Shown: positions 11,901-21,885 of the stretch, piece after piece
Position numbering within the stretch: the stretch's first letter is position 1
How the letters are laid out: each line of letters opens with the position of its first letter
Assembly: GCA_963930775.1 (NCBI GenBank)
Contig: OZ005698.1
Coordinates: 8,872,501 to 8,936,500 of the forward strand
Direction: 5' to 3'
From: Cliona cf. orientalis
Lineage: Eukaryota > Porifera > Demospongiae > Clionaida > Clionaidae
DNA length: 64,000 bases
The notes under the pieces: model-generated
Seen by the model: the letters and a program-made list of their open reading frames with translations, nothing else
What the model was told of the DNA's origin: nothing
Database searches by the model: none
Made by a program: the position numbers and the translations under genes

Positions 11901-13911
11901 CTTGTTATGTGGTCCAAATAGTGATTTAAAAAGTGCTCTGGTGATATGAAAGTTACTGGAAACAGTACTAGGTGGATAAGTCAAGGAAGCATAATTATTA
12001 CTGACAATAATAATAATATTGTTCTTGAGCATTGTACGACTACATGACTGGTACAGATTCTGATCTTTAATAGTGGCTATAGTTGTGGATACAGCTTGCA
12101 TTGGAGAGGAGATACCCAGAACAGTGGCACGGTAGAGTAGTCAACCACTTGGAGCAGCTGCAGGTGGGTGGGGCAGTAGCTAGAAGAGACCACCCCCACC
12201 CCTCGGAGCAGATCTGCCACACCCCCCTCACTCCGTTGTTCCGATAGAGAGCCGGCCGAGATGGGGCAGAGAGTGAGAGAGAGCCCTGGGAAGGTCACTG
12301 TCTGGTTCACTGCCTGCTTGCAATTCTGTAAAGATCAAATTTCTATGAACGGCAAAACTTACATTAAATTCCCTTGAGTTTTGATCTCAAGAATATAAAT
12401 TTTAGCAAGACTCTTCATTTTAGGGTAATGTAGAGCAATGGGATGGTTGCACCTTAGATTTGGGATTGGTAGCCTCATCCCCAGGCTCCCCGACGTTGAA
12501 AAAGATTGGAAAGCCGGGGGACGAGGCTATGGGATTGGTAGCAGAAGATAAATTTTTATGCATATTGTTTTCACCTTTTTCTCTGTAAAGTGTACGTCTC
12601 CTCTCCAGATGACGCCAGTGGGAGGAGCCCACTTGTGACAGCTGCAAGTGACATCAACATCAACGGCTTCCCGCCAAGCTTCAAGACCAGGTGTGGAGGC
12701 CACGCCCCTAGCTCCTCCTCTTCCTGTCATGTGGCCAGCTGTGATGATCTCGATGTGTGCACTGTGCCATTCCTTTAGCCTCAGTAGAGCACCATAGAGA
12801 TCAATGCAACAGCTGTCATGATAAATGATTAAAAAATGACCATTTTTTGGTGGGCCGAAGACACATGTATTATAGATTTCTTACTTTGGAGGTGGGAGAT
12901 CTTCAGCTTCCACTAACCAATATACTTCCACTATTGAGTACCCTGTTACAAAATACCAGAAACATATTCAAGACTTGTACATGTACACCCTTACATAATT
13001 TTACAAAAAAAAATAAGCAGGAGGAGAAATAATTTTTTCCCCAGCTTTCCGAATTATGTTGGGACACGAGAGGTGGGAATGGACCTGGGGACGAGGCTGC
13101 ATGTACTTCACCCTCACACTTCTTATCTACTTACTGCTCTTTGGCATTCTATCCATGAGGGAGTGCAGCTGCAGTGCCATGACGGACGACCCTACATGTA
13201 GGCCCGGGGTGTCATGTGACCTGTGTGCATGGGGTGAGGTGCAGGTGGAGGGTAGGTGTGATTCCAAAGTTTGAGAAAGCTTTTCGAGAGGTGAAGAGTC
13301 ATTATGGGACGTCAGCTTGTGCCACCGTCCAAGTCCTGATGACCAGAGACACTATGATGAGAGAGAGAGTGAGTGAGAGAGGGAGAGAGGAGAGGTGAGT
13401 AGAGGGAAGTACACACATGGGCACGCGAGACTCGACTCAATTTATATAAATTATTACCTTCTGAACGTAGTTGTCGCCAACAACAGCCACATATGAATTG
13501 GCCAGTCCTGTCTGACTCAGCTGACGAGCCCTTAGGTAGCAGCCAAACTTAGACAAAGCGGCTGAGCATGACTCTACATGATAGAGGATTTCATATCACA
13601 GACAATAATATAAATATTCAAACAGAAGACACCTAAGGTAAAAGCAGGTTCAAGGAACAGGAGGGAAACTATAATAGTATCTAGCTACACGATTAGGGAA
13701 GGGAGCTAGGGAGTGGAGCCTGAAATATTCAGCCACTAGGTTTCACCAGACTAGGGGAGGTTTGGTTTTTAATACCAGAGGAAGCGCCATGGGATGAGGC
13801 GAAGTTTCCTTCATGGCTGTGTGGCACACTTCTTGGGCAGGAGAGGAGAAAGATAGCGAGGTGACAGCCACCTTCCAAGTATACAGGAGTATTACCAACA
13901 GAATTCGCCAT
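8946..13911 (-). CDS. MTBP: MDM2-binding protein homologue, replication-origin firing factor
   Basis: Sixteen exons join in frame (985 aa; human about 904): 13776-13911, 13458-13573, 13135-13351, 12885-12942, 12575-12812, 12116-12325, 11661-11790, 11393-11593, 11160-11282, 11013-11079, 10748-10916, 10634-10670, 10503-10575, 9460-10429, 9166-9279 and 8946-9044. Similarity to MTBP is clear in several places: GALLRLKEWHSA (human GALKHLREWYSA), VLSCFTSEGLP (human LLKYFTSDGLP), YHGVHYCLTNED (human YHGIEYCLDD) and the C-terminal helical domain YYTKLFNVSKHFLNDLK. MTBP partners Treslin/TICRR to load CDC45 at origins and is the animal counterpart of yeast Sld7. The 324-codon exon at 9460-10429 is a disordered, charged linker. 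The first exon (MANSVGNTPVYL) is the weakest part: it was chosen because its phase fits and it begins with ATG. Confidence 0.9.
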
Positions 13912-14125
13912 GTACCTTCTTTGATGTCGTTAGGCCCTTTTCCCGCCAAATCGAGGGCTGAGTGGACCAATAGGAAGCTGTACCGCGAAATGGGCGGGGA
14001 AGCAAAACAAAGAGGGGGGTTTCCCTTGCGCCGCACCCACTTGAAGGACAATGATAATATTATGCGGTCTGTGTTGATCCCGAAAAGCGATTCATGACTA
14101 CCTTTGCGTGAGTTAAACAATAGAC

Positions 14126-16258
14126 ATGGCGAATAATCTACCAGGTAGGTCTCGTAAATTATGAAATTTTTACATAGTCATAGATCTAGTCTACATAAAA
14201 AATACAGCACTGTCAGCAGTGCCATGTAGGACATCACCCAAATATGTATTTCCCAGCTGATTTGCCCTAGATCACTATATAGATATACTACGCCCCCACC
14301 CCTCTGTCTCTCCCTCCGTCTTCTCTTTGTCTATCTATCAGCCTACTCTTGATGAAATTTATGTTTAATATGCTAATCTGTCTTCTCTTGGTACCGTAGG
14401 CAGTACAGCTACTGGCTATAAACTCCTTCCTTCTGATTCTGATTCTCTAGAATTACCCCCACCCGACTACAACGATGTCGTGAACACTCCCCCTGGGGCA
14501 GCAGTGGTCCAGCCCCCCGGCCCCCGGCAGACGGCCGGATCTCAACCATCTGCTCCCCCTCTCAGTGAACTGGAGTTGGCAGCTGCTGAAGTTCCACCCC
14601 CTCCCCCTCAGCCTGTGGCAGCTGCTAGCAGACAACGCCAGCATGCCGGCATCGATACAACTGACTATGGAACTGGAGGTAATTTACCAGACCTACTATG
14701 AGAAAAGGAACAATTAATTTTTTGGGAAGATGGTAGGGGTATGAAACATTTTAATGTCCACCTTGCTTGTTACAAATGACAATGTGAGTGTATAGGCACA
14801 AGCAGAGAGCAGATCATGTGTACCGTACAGTACATTACCCTCCCTATACATACAATAAGCCAAATAAAAAAAAATTCTAATGTTTTCTTTTCTCACAGCT
14901 GGTCACATAACGCGTGGATTGTCATTGAACCATGACGTTTAATATGTAGCCAGATGCCCGTTATACAATCAGATGGCATAAACATGCCCCATGGTTGACC
15001 AACCCTAGCCTTCTATGCAACACACTGTGACCACTTGCACACTGCCGGCTTGAGTTTTATTGTCCAACAATTAGGAGGGTCTAGGAACTTTTTCTCGATA
15101 ATTATTAATTGAATTATTGGCTTATCCTCCCACCCAGGCTCCCAAAATCGTCGCGATGGCACTGATGCCAGGCCAAGGTCACACAGACTGCTACACACCT
15201 ACGTCTCCTACAGCATTCCAATGAAGCTCCGTAAATACAGCAATCCCCCATTCCCGGCCGAGGATCCGGAATTGGACGTGGAGGCTCAGTTCGCTTCCCA
15301 CGTCGTCCGAGAGGCACAGAAGAGGATTGAAAAGAAGAAACGACTGCAGTGTCTCAGTGGATGGTTGTGGTGTAAGTGCATGTGCCAGCTGTTCAAGGTC
15401 GTGGATTTGGTTATGAATTGGTATACTATAATATAGCTCCTTTTTTATCGATGTGAAAGTGTTTATAAATAGCTTATCAGTTCTTCTAAAATGTCGGAGA
15501 AGCCTTGCACACATTAGTACCTGGCAGACTACTCAGTATTACTTTAGATATGAACCATGCATATGTTATACATGACAATACTGTGTGTTGATTGTTGTAC
15601 TTTATTCATGGAATTGTTGCTTCAATTTTCAGGTTTTGGTGTGATGTTGGTCATTGCTTTTGTATTTCTACCCTTTGGCATGATCGCAATAGGTAACTTC
15701 AAAAAGGCTGAATTTTCTGTACATGTAGTGTTATGATACTGCACTTTTGGTATTCCAACTATTAATCAACCCAATTGCTCTATGATCATTTACAACTCAA
15801 TATTCATGTAATATTATACAGGCATAGCAGGAGTTGATGAGTGTCCCTTTAACTCCAACACCATCGTCATCTATCTTCTCGTTGGTGGCTTCCTAATGGC
15901 CGGGCTGATATTCTTCCGAGTCATCCCCTCCGTCGCAACCTGCTGCAAGAACAAGAACGCCTGCCGCGCTAAGAACTCGATCGGTTGTGCAAGCTGCATC
16001 TGTATCTTTGAGCTCATCTTTTACACGCTCCTGCTGCTGAGTTTGGTGATGGTCTTTCTTGGGACTTACTGGATCTTTCGCGATTCAAAGCCGAGAGGAT
16101 GCTCTGAGGATGACCGGGAGGAGTGTTGTTCTGGTTATGTGTACGTCTGCGGTGCCATTTTTAACATTCTTCAGTATGTGCTCTACGTACTGAGCGCACT
16201 CTATGCACTTGTTACTGTTGCTTGTGTGAGAGGGATGCATAAAGTTATGAATCAGTAG
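14126..16258 (+). CDS. TMEM272: TMEM272-like four-pass membrane protein
   Basis: Five exons: 14126-14144, 14400-14678, 15138-15371, 15633-15692 and 15822-16258 (342 aa). About 175 N-terminal residues are cytosolic-looking, proline-rich and hydrophilic, and include LPPPDYND, a PPxY motif that could bind NEDD4-type WW domains. Four hydrophobic helices follow: GVMLVIAFVFLPFGMIAIG, IVIYLLVGGFLMAGLIFF, a Cys-rich turn then IFELIFYTLLLLSLVMVFLG, and VCGAIFNILQYVLYVLSALYALV. The CPFNSNTIVIYLLVGG entry to the second helix and the overall spacing match the TMEM272-like family expanded in invertebrates. Function in that family is unknown. The first exon holds only six codons. The gene is divergent from MTBP, with 214 bp between the ATGs. 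Confidence 0.8.
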
Positions 16259-16319
16259 TATACACCAGTGTCAGATTTGCTAATATTAATTTTTTTTTAT
16301 GTTGATCTGTCAAATTTAT

Positions 16320-16434
16320 ATAGATAATGGTAAAGATCGTTAGCAAGTCTGCATGATGCATACGGTAATGGTCGTTCCATATATAAGTAGAGAAGGATAC
16401 CCACAAGTTTGTCGATCATTTCCATATTTGAGTG
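16320..16434 (+). repeat. Direct repeat copy 1 flanking a GTPase gene
   Basis: About 115 bp beginning TAGATAATGGTAAAGATCG recur at 18261-18371 in the same orientation with only scattered changes. The two copies bracket the minus-strand AIG1 GTPase gene. Confidence 0.9.
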
Positions 16435-16597
16435 TGCATCTTCAATCCATTTTCCAGCATAATAATTTTTATTATTAACATATTAATATAAAGGGGCGAT
16501 AATTCACATACAAATCTTTAACTCGTAGACTAGAGTAAACTTTAATATGCAGAAAAATGTAGCTATGCAGCTGAAGAAGGAGTAGCTAGACTCTTTG

Positions 16598-18154
16598 CTA
16601 GTCATGGTCACTGCTCAGATCTGCTGGGTCATAATCCAACTCATCTGGGGGTTCTACTGAGTCATAATGCAACTCATGATCACTCATATCTACCGGATCT
16701 GCTGGATCATAATCCAACTCATGATCACTCAGATTTACTGGTATGTCTTCAATTGTGTCCCTGCAGAGATTGAACATGATAACATAGCTGTTTAAACACA
16801 GAAAAGGTGTAGCTAACAAAACAAGAATGCAAAATTATTACTATTTCTTCATTGGTATTAAAAGAGACACACCTTAGTTGTTTTAAAATTGGAATTTCTG
16901 GTTACATCCCACTCATATAATATTATATTATATTATAGCTATAGTGCTTCACTCTAAGACTTTGGAGTCTATACTGTCTGGCTCACTTAGTGTGCAGAAG
17001 CTTATTATAATAATTATTATCGGATACTTGTCATTGTCCTTGATCACCTTAGCTATATTATTAGAAAGCCCCACATCAACAATCACACACATGCATAATA
17101 ATATATTATTAGTATTTTAATAATTGTGGCAGTCCCATGTAGAAAATTAATGTACACTAATAGCTTAATTCAATTAGCTCTCCTAATACTATGTTTTGAT
17201 AGTTGAAGCCAGAAGTTGGCTCACCCCTACCAGGTAGATTAAAGTTACTAAAGCCTAAATTTGAGCTTTCTGGGAGATTACCTACCGTAATTTTTGGAAG
17301 TATGCTTTAACTCGTTTTGGAGCTTCTTCATTTGGTGGAATGATTCCCAATGGTTGCTCAAATCCCTTTTTCTTAGTGATGCCTTCCTTTTCCATTTCCT
17401 CTGAGTAACGTAATCGTCTCCAGTTGATTTGCAACAGAATTGGCTTGGCAATATCTTTGGTTCGACCTAGACACTGAATCCACAGCTCCCTTAACCAGTA
17501 GTCGTACTCAGGAACTGGTAGAGAAGGCTCGTCTGAGTATCCAGCTGGAATTATTGGTAGATCCTCCGCTACATTCTCGGTGATTTGTGAATCTTCAGTG
17601 AGTACACGTCGAAGAAGGAACCTCCACTGCAACATTCGCTTACTGAAGTGAGCGACTTCACTAATGGATCTCATTGATCTCGGTGGTCTGACCTCGTTGG
17701 CGAATGTTAGCACAATTGAAGTGTTTCGCCAGAATTCATCAAATCCAAGAGTGTTGGATATTTCCATGATGGCATCTTTTTCAGTTGGGCGCATTCCATC
17801 CGTCATTCTCACACAGTAGAGATTCAAGTCGACTCTACTACACTTTTCTTTCAGTTCCTTCAAATACTTCTCCTTATCCTCGACCCCATCTTGAAGGCCG
17901 GGAGAGTCATAGACGGTGATTACAATATCTCCAATCTTCTTTTCGTAGGATGTCACTTCTGTCGTTACTCTATTAGCTGAATCGCCCTCCTCTGCAACGT
18001 ACTCGCCAATGATGCTGTTGACTAGAGCCGATTTCCCCGCTCCCGTCCTCCCCGTGACGAGAATGCGTAGACTACGTTTGCTGCCCTTCAAGAGGTGATG
18101 GACTCTGTCTAACATGATCCTTTCCAAGTCCTCTCCATCAGTACCTGTTGCCAT
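16598..18154 (-). CDS. AIG1/GIMAP-like GTPase with acidic repeat tail
   Basis: Two exons: 17286-18154 and 16598-16760 (343 aa). The G domain starts near residue 30: P-loop GRTGAGKSALVNS, a Thr-rich switch I, G3 motif YDSPGLQDG, and LTFANEV in the position of the family's altered G4 motif (in place of NKxD). The C-terminal helical part and KAYFQKLR follow. AIG1-type GTPases are septin-like, usually dimerise on membranes and act in immunity and survival. The donor GTAGGT overlaps an in-frame TAG, so an unspliced transcript ends after KLR. Splicing instead adds 54 residues with three imperfect copies of a SDHELDYDPADP unit. The gene is head-to-head with a close paralogue. Cellular function is not deducible from sequence. 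Confidence 0.85.
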
Positions 18155-18207
18155 TCTCTAGCTCGATATATCAAAATCAACTAGCCTACATGTAGATGTA
18201 AAGCCAG

Positions 18208-18219
18208 TGCGCACGCGCA
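18208..18219. promoter_or_regulatory. NRF1-type site near the minus-strand GTPase start
   Basis: TGCGCACGCGCA matches the YGCGCAYGCGCR consensus and lies 54 bp upstream of the minus-strand ATG, in the shared promoter interval. Confidence 0.5.
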
Positions 18220-18260
18220 GTTGGCTATCATTGTTCTGTGTCAAATTTTTATAATACCGG

Positions 18261-18371
18261 TAGATAATGGTAAAGATCGTTAGCGAGTCTGCATGCACAC
18301 GGTAATGGTCGTTTCACGTATAAGTAGAGAAGGACACCCACAAGTTTATCGATCATTTCCATGTTTGAGTG
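18261..18371 (+). repeat. Direct repeat copy 2 in the GTPase pair promoter
   Basis: This is the second copy of the repeat at 16320-16434. It lies between the two divergent GTPase starts, just upstream of the plus-strand gene. Confidence 0.9.
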
Positions 18372-18416
18372 ATCCGGCTGGGATACAATTTTCTATGAAT
18401 GGGTATGGCATTCGGT

Positions 18417-18428
18417 TGCGCATGCGCA
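18417..18428. promoter_or_regulatory. NRF1-type palindrome near the plus-strand GTPase start
   Basis: A perfect TGCGCATGCGCA lies 37 bp before the ATG of the plus-strand paralogue. Confidence 0.55.
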
Positions 18429-18464
18429 CTGGAGTTTATCACTTATGAAAAGGCAAGCTAGAAA

Positions 18465-19343
18465 ATGGCAACAGGTTCCGAAGATGCTGATGGAGAGGAT
18501 TTGGAAACCATCGTATTCGATAAAATCCATCACCTCTTGAAGGATAGCAAGCGTAGTCTGCGCATTCTCGTTACGGGGAGGATGGGAGCGGGGAAATCGG
18601 CTCTAGTTAACAGCATCGTTGGCGAGTACGTTGCCGAAGAAGGCGATTCAGCTAAGGGAGAAACGAAAAAAGTGACGCCCTACGAAAAGAAAATCGGAGA
18701 TATTGTAATCACTATCTATGACTCTCCCGGCCTTCAGAATGGGGTCGAGGACAAGGAGAAGTATTTGAAAGAACTGGAAGAAAAGTGTAGTGGAGTCGAC
18801 TTGAATCTCTACTGTGTGAGAATGACGGATGGAATGCGTCCAAGTGAAAAAGATGCCATCATGGAATTGTCCAATGCTTTTGGATTTGATGAATTCTGGC
18901 AAAATACTTCATTTGTGCTAACATTTGCAAATGAGGTCAAACCACCAAGATCAAGTTCCCTTACCTCAGTCACTCACTTTGGCAAGCGAATGGCAGAATG
19001 GAGGTTCCTTCTTCGACGCCTACTCATTGAAGATGCAAAAATCACTGACAAGGTAGCGGGAGACGTACCAATTATTCCAGCTGGATACTCAGACGAACCT
19101 TCTCTACCAGCTGCTGAGTACGACTACTGGTTAAGGGAGCTGTGGATTCAGTGTCTAGGTCGAACCAAAGATATTGCCAAGCCAATTCTGTTGCAAATCA
19201 ACTGGGGACGATTGCGTTACTCAGAGGAAATGAAAAAGGAAGACATCACTAAGAAAAAGGGATTTGAGCAACCATTAGGAATCATTCCACCAAATGAAAA
19301 AGCTCCAAAAAGAGTTAAAGCATACTTCCAAAAATTATGGTAG
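18465..19343 (+). CDS. AIG1/GIMAP-like GTPase, paralogue of its divergent neighbour
   Basis: A single exon encodes 292 aa, similar end to end to the minus-strand neighbour. It has P-loop GRMGAGKSALVNS, DSPGLQNG (G3), LTFANEV (G4 region), the IIPAGYSDEPSLP segment before the C-terminal helix and the same C-terminal KAYFQKL. The final codons read TTA TGG TAG GTA, so the stop again overlaps a good GTAGGT donor, as in the neighbour. I could not find a downstream acidic tail exon, so the stop is taken as real here. There is no membrane helix or CaaX box. Relatively recent duplication is inferred from the high identity. Confidence 0.88.
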   Translation: MATGSEDADGEDLETIVFDKIHHLLKDSKRSLRILVTGRMGAGKSALVNSIVGEYVAEEGDSAKGETKKVTPYEKKIGDIVITIYDSPGLQNGVEDKEKYLKELEEKCSGVDLNLYCVRMTDGMRPSEKDAIMELSNAFGFDEFWQNTSFVLTFANEVKPPRSSSLTSVTHFGKRMAEWRFLLRRLLIEDAKITDKVAGDVPIIPAGYSDEPSLPAAEYDYWLRELWIQCLGRTKDIAKPILLQINWGRLRYSEEMKKEDITKKKGFEQPLGIIPPNEKAPKRVKAYFQKLW

Positions 19344-20797
19344 GTAAAAATTAATGTAACCAAAATTTTAAATAGTGGACTAGCACAGATTATAAGGGCC
19401 CACAGTGTTATCTGTGAAGGGTACATTAATATTTTTATAGTGTCCTGTGCATGTATTTGGTATGATAAATTCAATTAATCAATATGTTTTAAAGATGCAT
19501 GTCTATGTATCAGGCAGTCTATTCTGTAGGTTGCTGCATCCATAATGTGGTTGGGAGGGGCACAAGGTGCATGGTGGTACACTCCCCCCCCCCCCCCCCC
19601 CCCCAAGTGTATTACTTGGTGAGATGATATTCAAGTGACTAATATAAGACTTCATAGGTCACTCCTGCATGCCATTGGTGGGAGTTACCTCGAGGAAATA
19701 AAATTGGCATAATAGAAAAATCATAGATCTTATAATAATAAGATGGCATGACTAGACACATTCTAATTAGTGTCTATGAATAAAATGAACTGAACGTGAA
19801 TAATAGTTAATCAGCAGTAAACAACAACGTCATGCAGGTGTTTATTTGTTTGCTACTTCTAAGAATCTCTACGTACCAGAGGGGACTGAGATACAAGAGG
19901 AGGCAGTGGGGACAATTACTTTTGCTTATTCGCCATAGATAGCCAAATTTAAGATAATATCAACTGGCTATAGCTAGAGTGGATAGTGTGTGTGGGGTGC
20001 ATGTGCGTGCATAGTTTTCTTTGAAATACCTTTCTAATGTGCCTTTTAGCTAAGGTGACCAGCCAATTGCAAAATCAATGACCGTGGCAAGCATGCTAGG
20101 TAAGTATCTGCACATTCTGTGAGTGAGCTTTAGACAATGCTTGATGTGAAACACTAATAATATGCCCTATGAGTGCCATGAAACCACAAATTGTAGTTCT
20201 GCCATTAAAAGGAGGAAAATTAATGGTAATAGTTTGCATTTTTGCTACACCCTAAATTTGTGTGGTCACACAGCTGCTGTGTTTATCTCTGCAGGAATAC
20301 AATCAAAGATATAGATCTGAGTGACTAATGAAGTCTACTACTCCTCCAGCTACAGCTGCATTCTTCTGCATGATGATAGTATCAGTACAAGTATAAGTTA
20401 AAGATTTTAATGTGAATTCTTGTCGGTGCCTTTATATTTATGCACTATTTATCAATAATCCATGTGCCCTATAGGACTGAATGGACAGGTGTCATATGAA
20501 AATGGGGACCTGGATCCCCATATATTTTTGGGGGACCCTCTTGTGAAAATGGGATGGTATGATCCGGCCAGGATATACTATCCTTCTAGAAAGGGGGCGG
20601 GTGACAGCATAATAATAATAATTATTATTATAATAATATACCAGTCAAAGATTTCTAGGGTGTGGCTTCAATGTTGCAGGCGCTTGGCCGCTTGCGCCGC
20701 GCCGGAAGTATCGATTACTCCGCTTCGTCAGCCTGCATTTGTATGATCGCCTCCATGGCAGACGCTTGAGCGTGGTTGCGAGCAAAAGAAAGGATCG
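19344..20797. other. Intergenic region within the GTPase cluster
   Basis: This AT-rich stretch carries an uninterrupted C run at 19584-19604 and short AAT/ATT repeats near 20611-20638. Open frames here are short and unlike any protein I know. I see no gene. It may hold an upstream non-coding or N-terminal exon of the next GTPase. Confidence 0.5.
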
Positions 20798-21535
20798 ATG
20801 GACGTGCTAGTTGTTGGTAATACCTGTACGGGAAAGTCGGCCCTGATTAATAAACTGATCGGGAAAGACGTGGCCGAAGAGGCGGAAGACGAGCAGTCCA
20901 AAGGAACGATTCGTGTCAATGTATATGACTATCAGTCAGTGGAAGGCGTCACTGGTAAATTTTGGGATACGCCAGGACTGCAAGACGGCACAGACGATGA
21001 TGTCGATATCCACGACGCTGAGTGTATACGGCATATGAAGGAGAAAGGGTGCGGCGATAAAGCTGACCTCGTGCTCTACTGCATAAAGATGAGCAACACT
21101 AGATTTCAGGAAGAAGATCACAGAACCATCAGGAACCTAACCGAAGGACTGGGGAAGGGAATCTGGGAGAAAGCTATATTTGTTCTGACATTTGCAAATG
21201 ACGTAGTAGCTCGTCTTGAGCGCAAGCATAAGCATCGCCCGGGGAAAAAGCCAGTTCCTGAGGTTTTCAAGGACGTCATGAGCACTTGGAAGGAGGTTTT
21301 AAGAAAGGAAGTTAAAAGAGTCGGTGTCGATGACAGTATTGCTGAATCTATTCCAGTAGTACCTGCTGGCTATGAGGTATCGGAGAATTTCTATCCGGCA
21401 GATGGCTGCACCAACTGGACAGAGTCACTTTGGAGTGTGTGTAAAGCACGAAAACCACAGCATTGGTCAGCGTCTGTGACACATAGCCTTAGAAAGTTCT
21501 TCAGCAGGAAGGATGAAGGGAGTGCACATGCATGA
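20798..21535 (+). CDS. Divergent AIG1-like GTPase
   Basis: One exon, 245 aa. MDVLVVGNTCTGKSALINKL begins directly at strand beta-1 and the P-loop; G3 is WDTPGLQDG and LTFANDV takes the G4 position. PVVPAGYEVSENF matches the pre-C-terminal motif of the cluster. It is clearly more divergent than the other members and has a basic C-terminus (SLRKFFSRKDEG). It lacks the roughly 30 residues that precede the P-loop in its neighbours, and the frame upstream is closed by a stop 48 bp before the ATG. Either it is a genuinely short form or a 5' exon was missed. It is read in the same direction as the following death-domain gene. Confidence 0.8.
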   Translation: MDVLVVGNTCTGKSALINKLIGKDVAEEAEDEQSKGTIRVNVYDYQSVEGVTGKFWDTPGLQDGTDDDVDIHDAECIRHMKEKGCGDKADLVLYCIKMSNTRFQEEDHRTIRNLTEGLGKGIWEKAIFVLTFANDVVARLERKHKHRPGKKPVPEVFKDVMSTWKEVLRKEVKRVGVDDSIAESIPVVPAGYEVSENFYPADGCTNWTESLWSVCKARKPQHWSASVTHSLRKFFSRKDEGSAHA

Positions 21536-21885
21536 ACAGAGGAGCTCTCAGGCTAGGCCATCAACTTGATCATCAGCTACCAACCAATAATTAAAGAGAT
21601 CTATAGCTAGTGTCATTATTATTTCATGCCTCTAGCCTATTTAGGTAATTAGGCTAATTGCTTCACTGTATGATATTAAAATTTTAATTCAATACTTAGT
21701 CTACTGCGATAATTATTGTATTAATTTTGTGGTGGGGGTGGGGCGATGAAATAGAGCGTATATGCATGGCATCCTCGTGCTCCGCAGCTCACACCCGACG
21801 TCCACGACCCTGTGTCTCGCGAACTTTAAAGAAGAGCGGTCCTCGATAGCCGCCGCAGGTTCAAATTTCTGCCTGGTATCCATAG
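21536..21885. other. Short intergenic stretch
   Basis: It lies between two plus-strand genes and presumably contains the promoter of the downstream fusion gene. No further feature is seen. Confidence 0.5.

Noticed and set aside
14899-14942. Possible extra exon of the TMEM272-like gene (acceptor TCACAG, in phase, then a stop after 14 codons)
   Set aside because: It has no conserved residues, and skipping it joins exons 14678 and 15138 in frame. It could at most be a poison exon.
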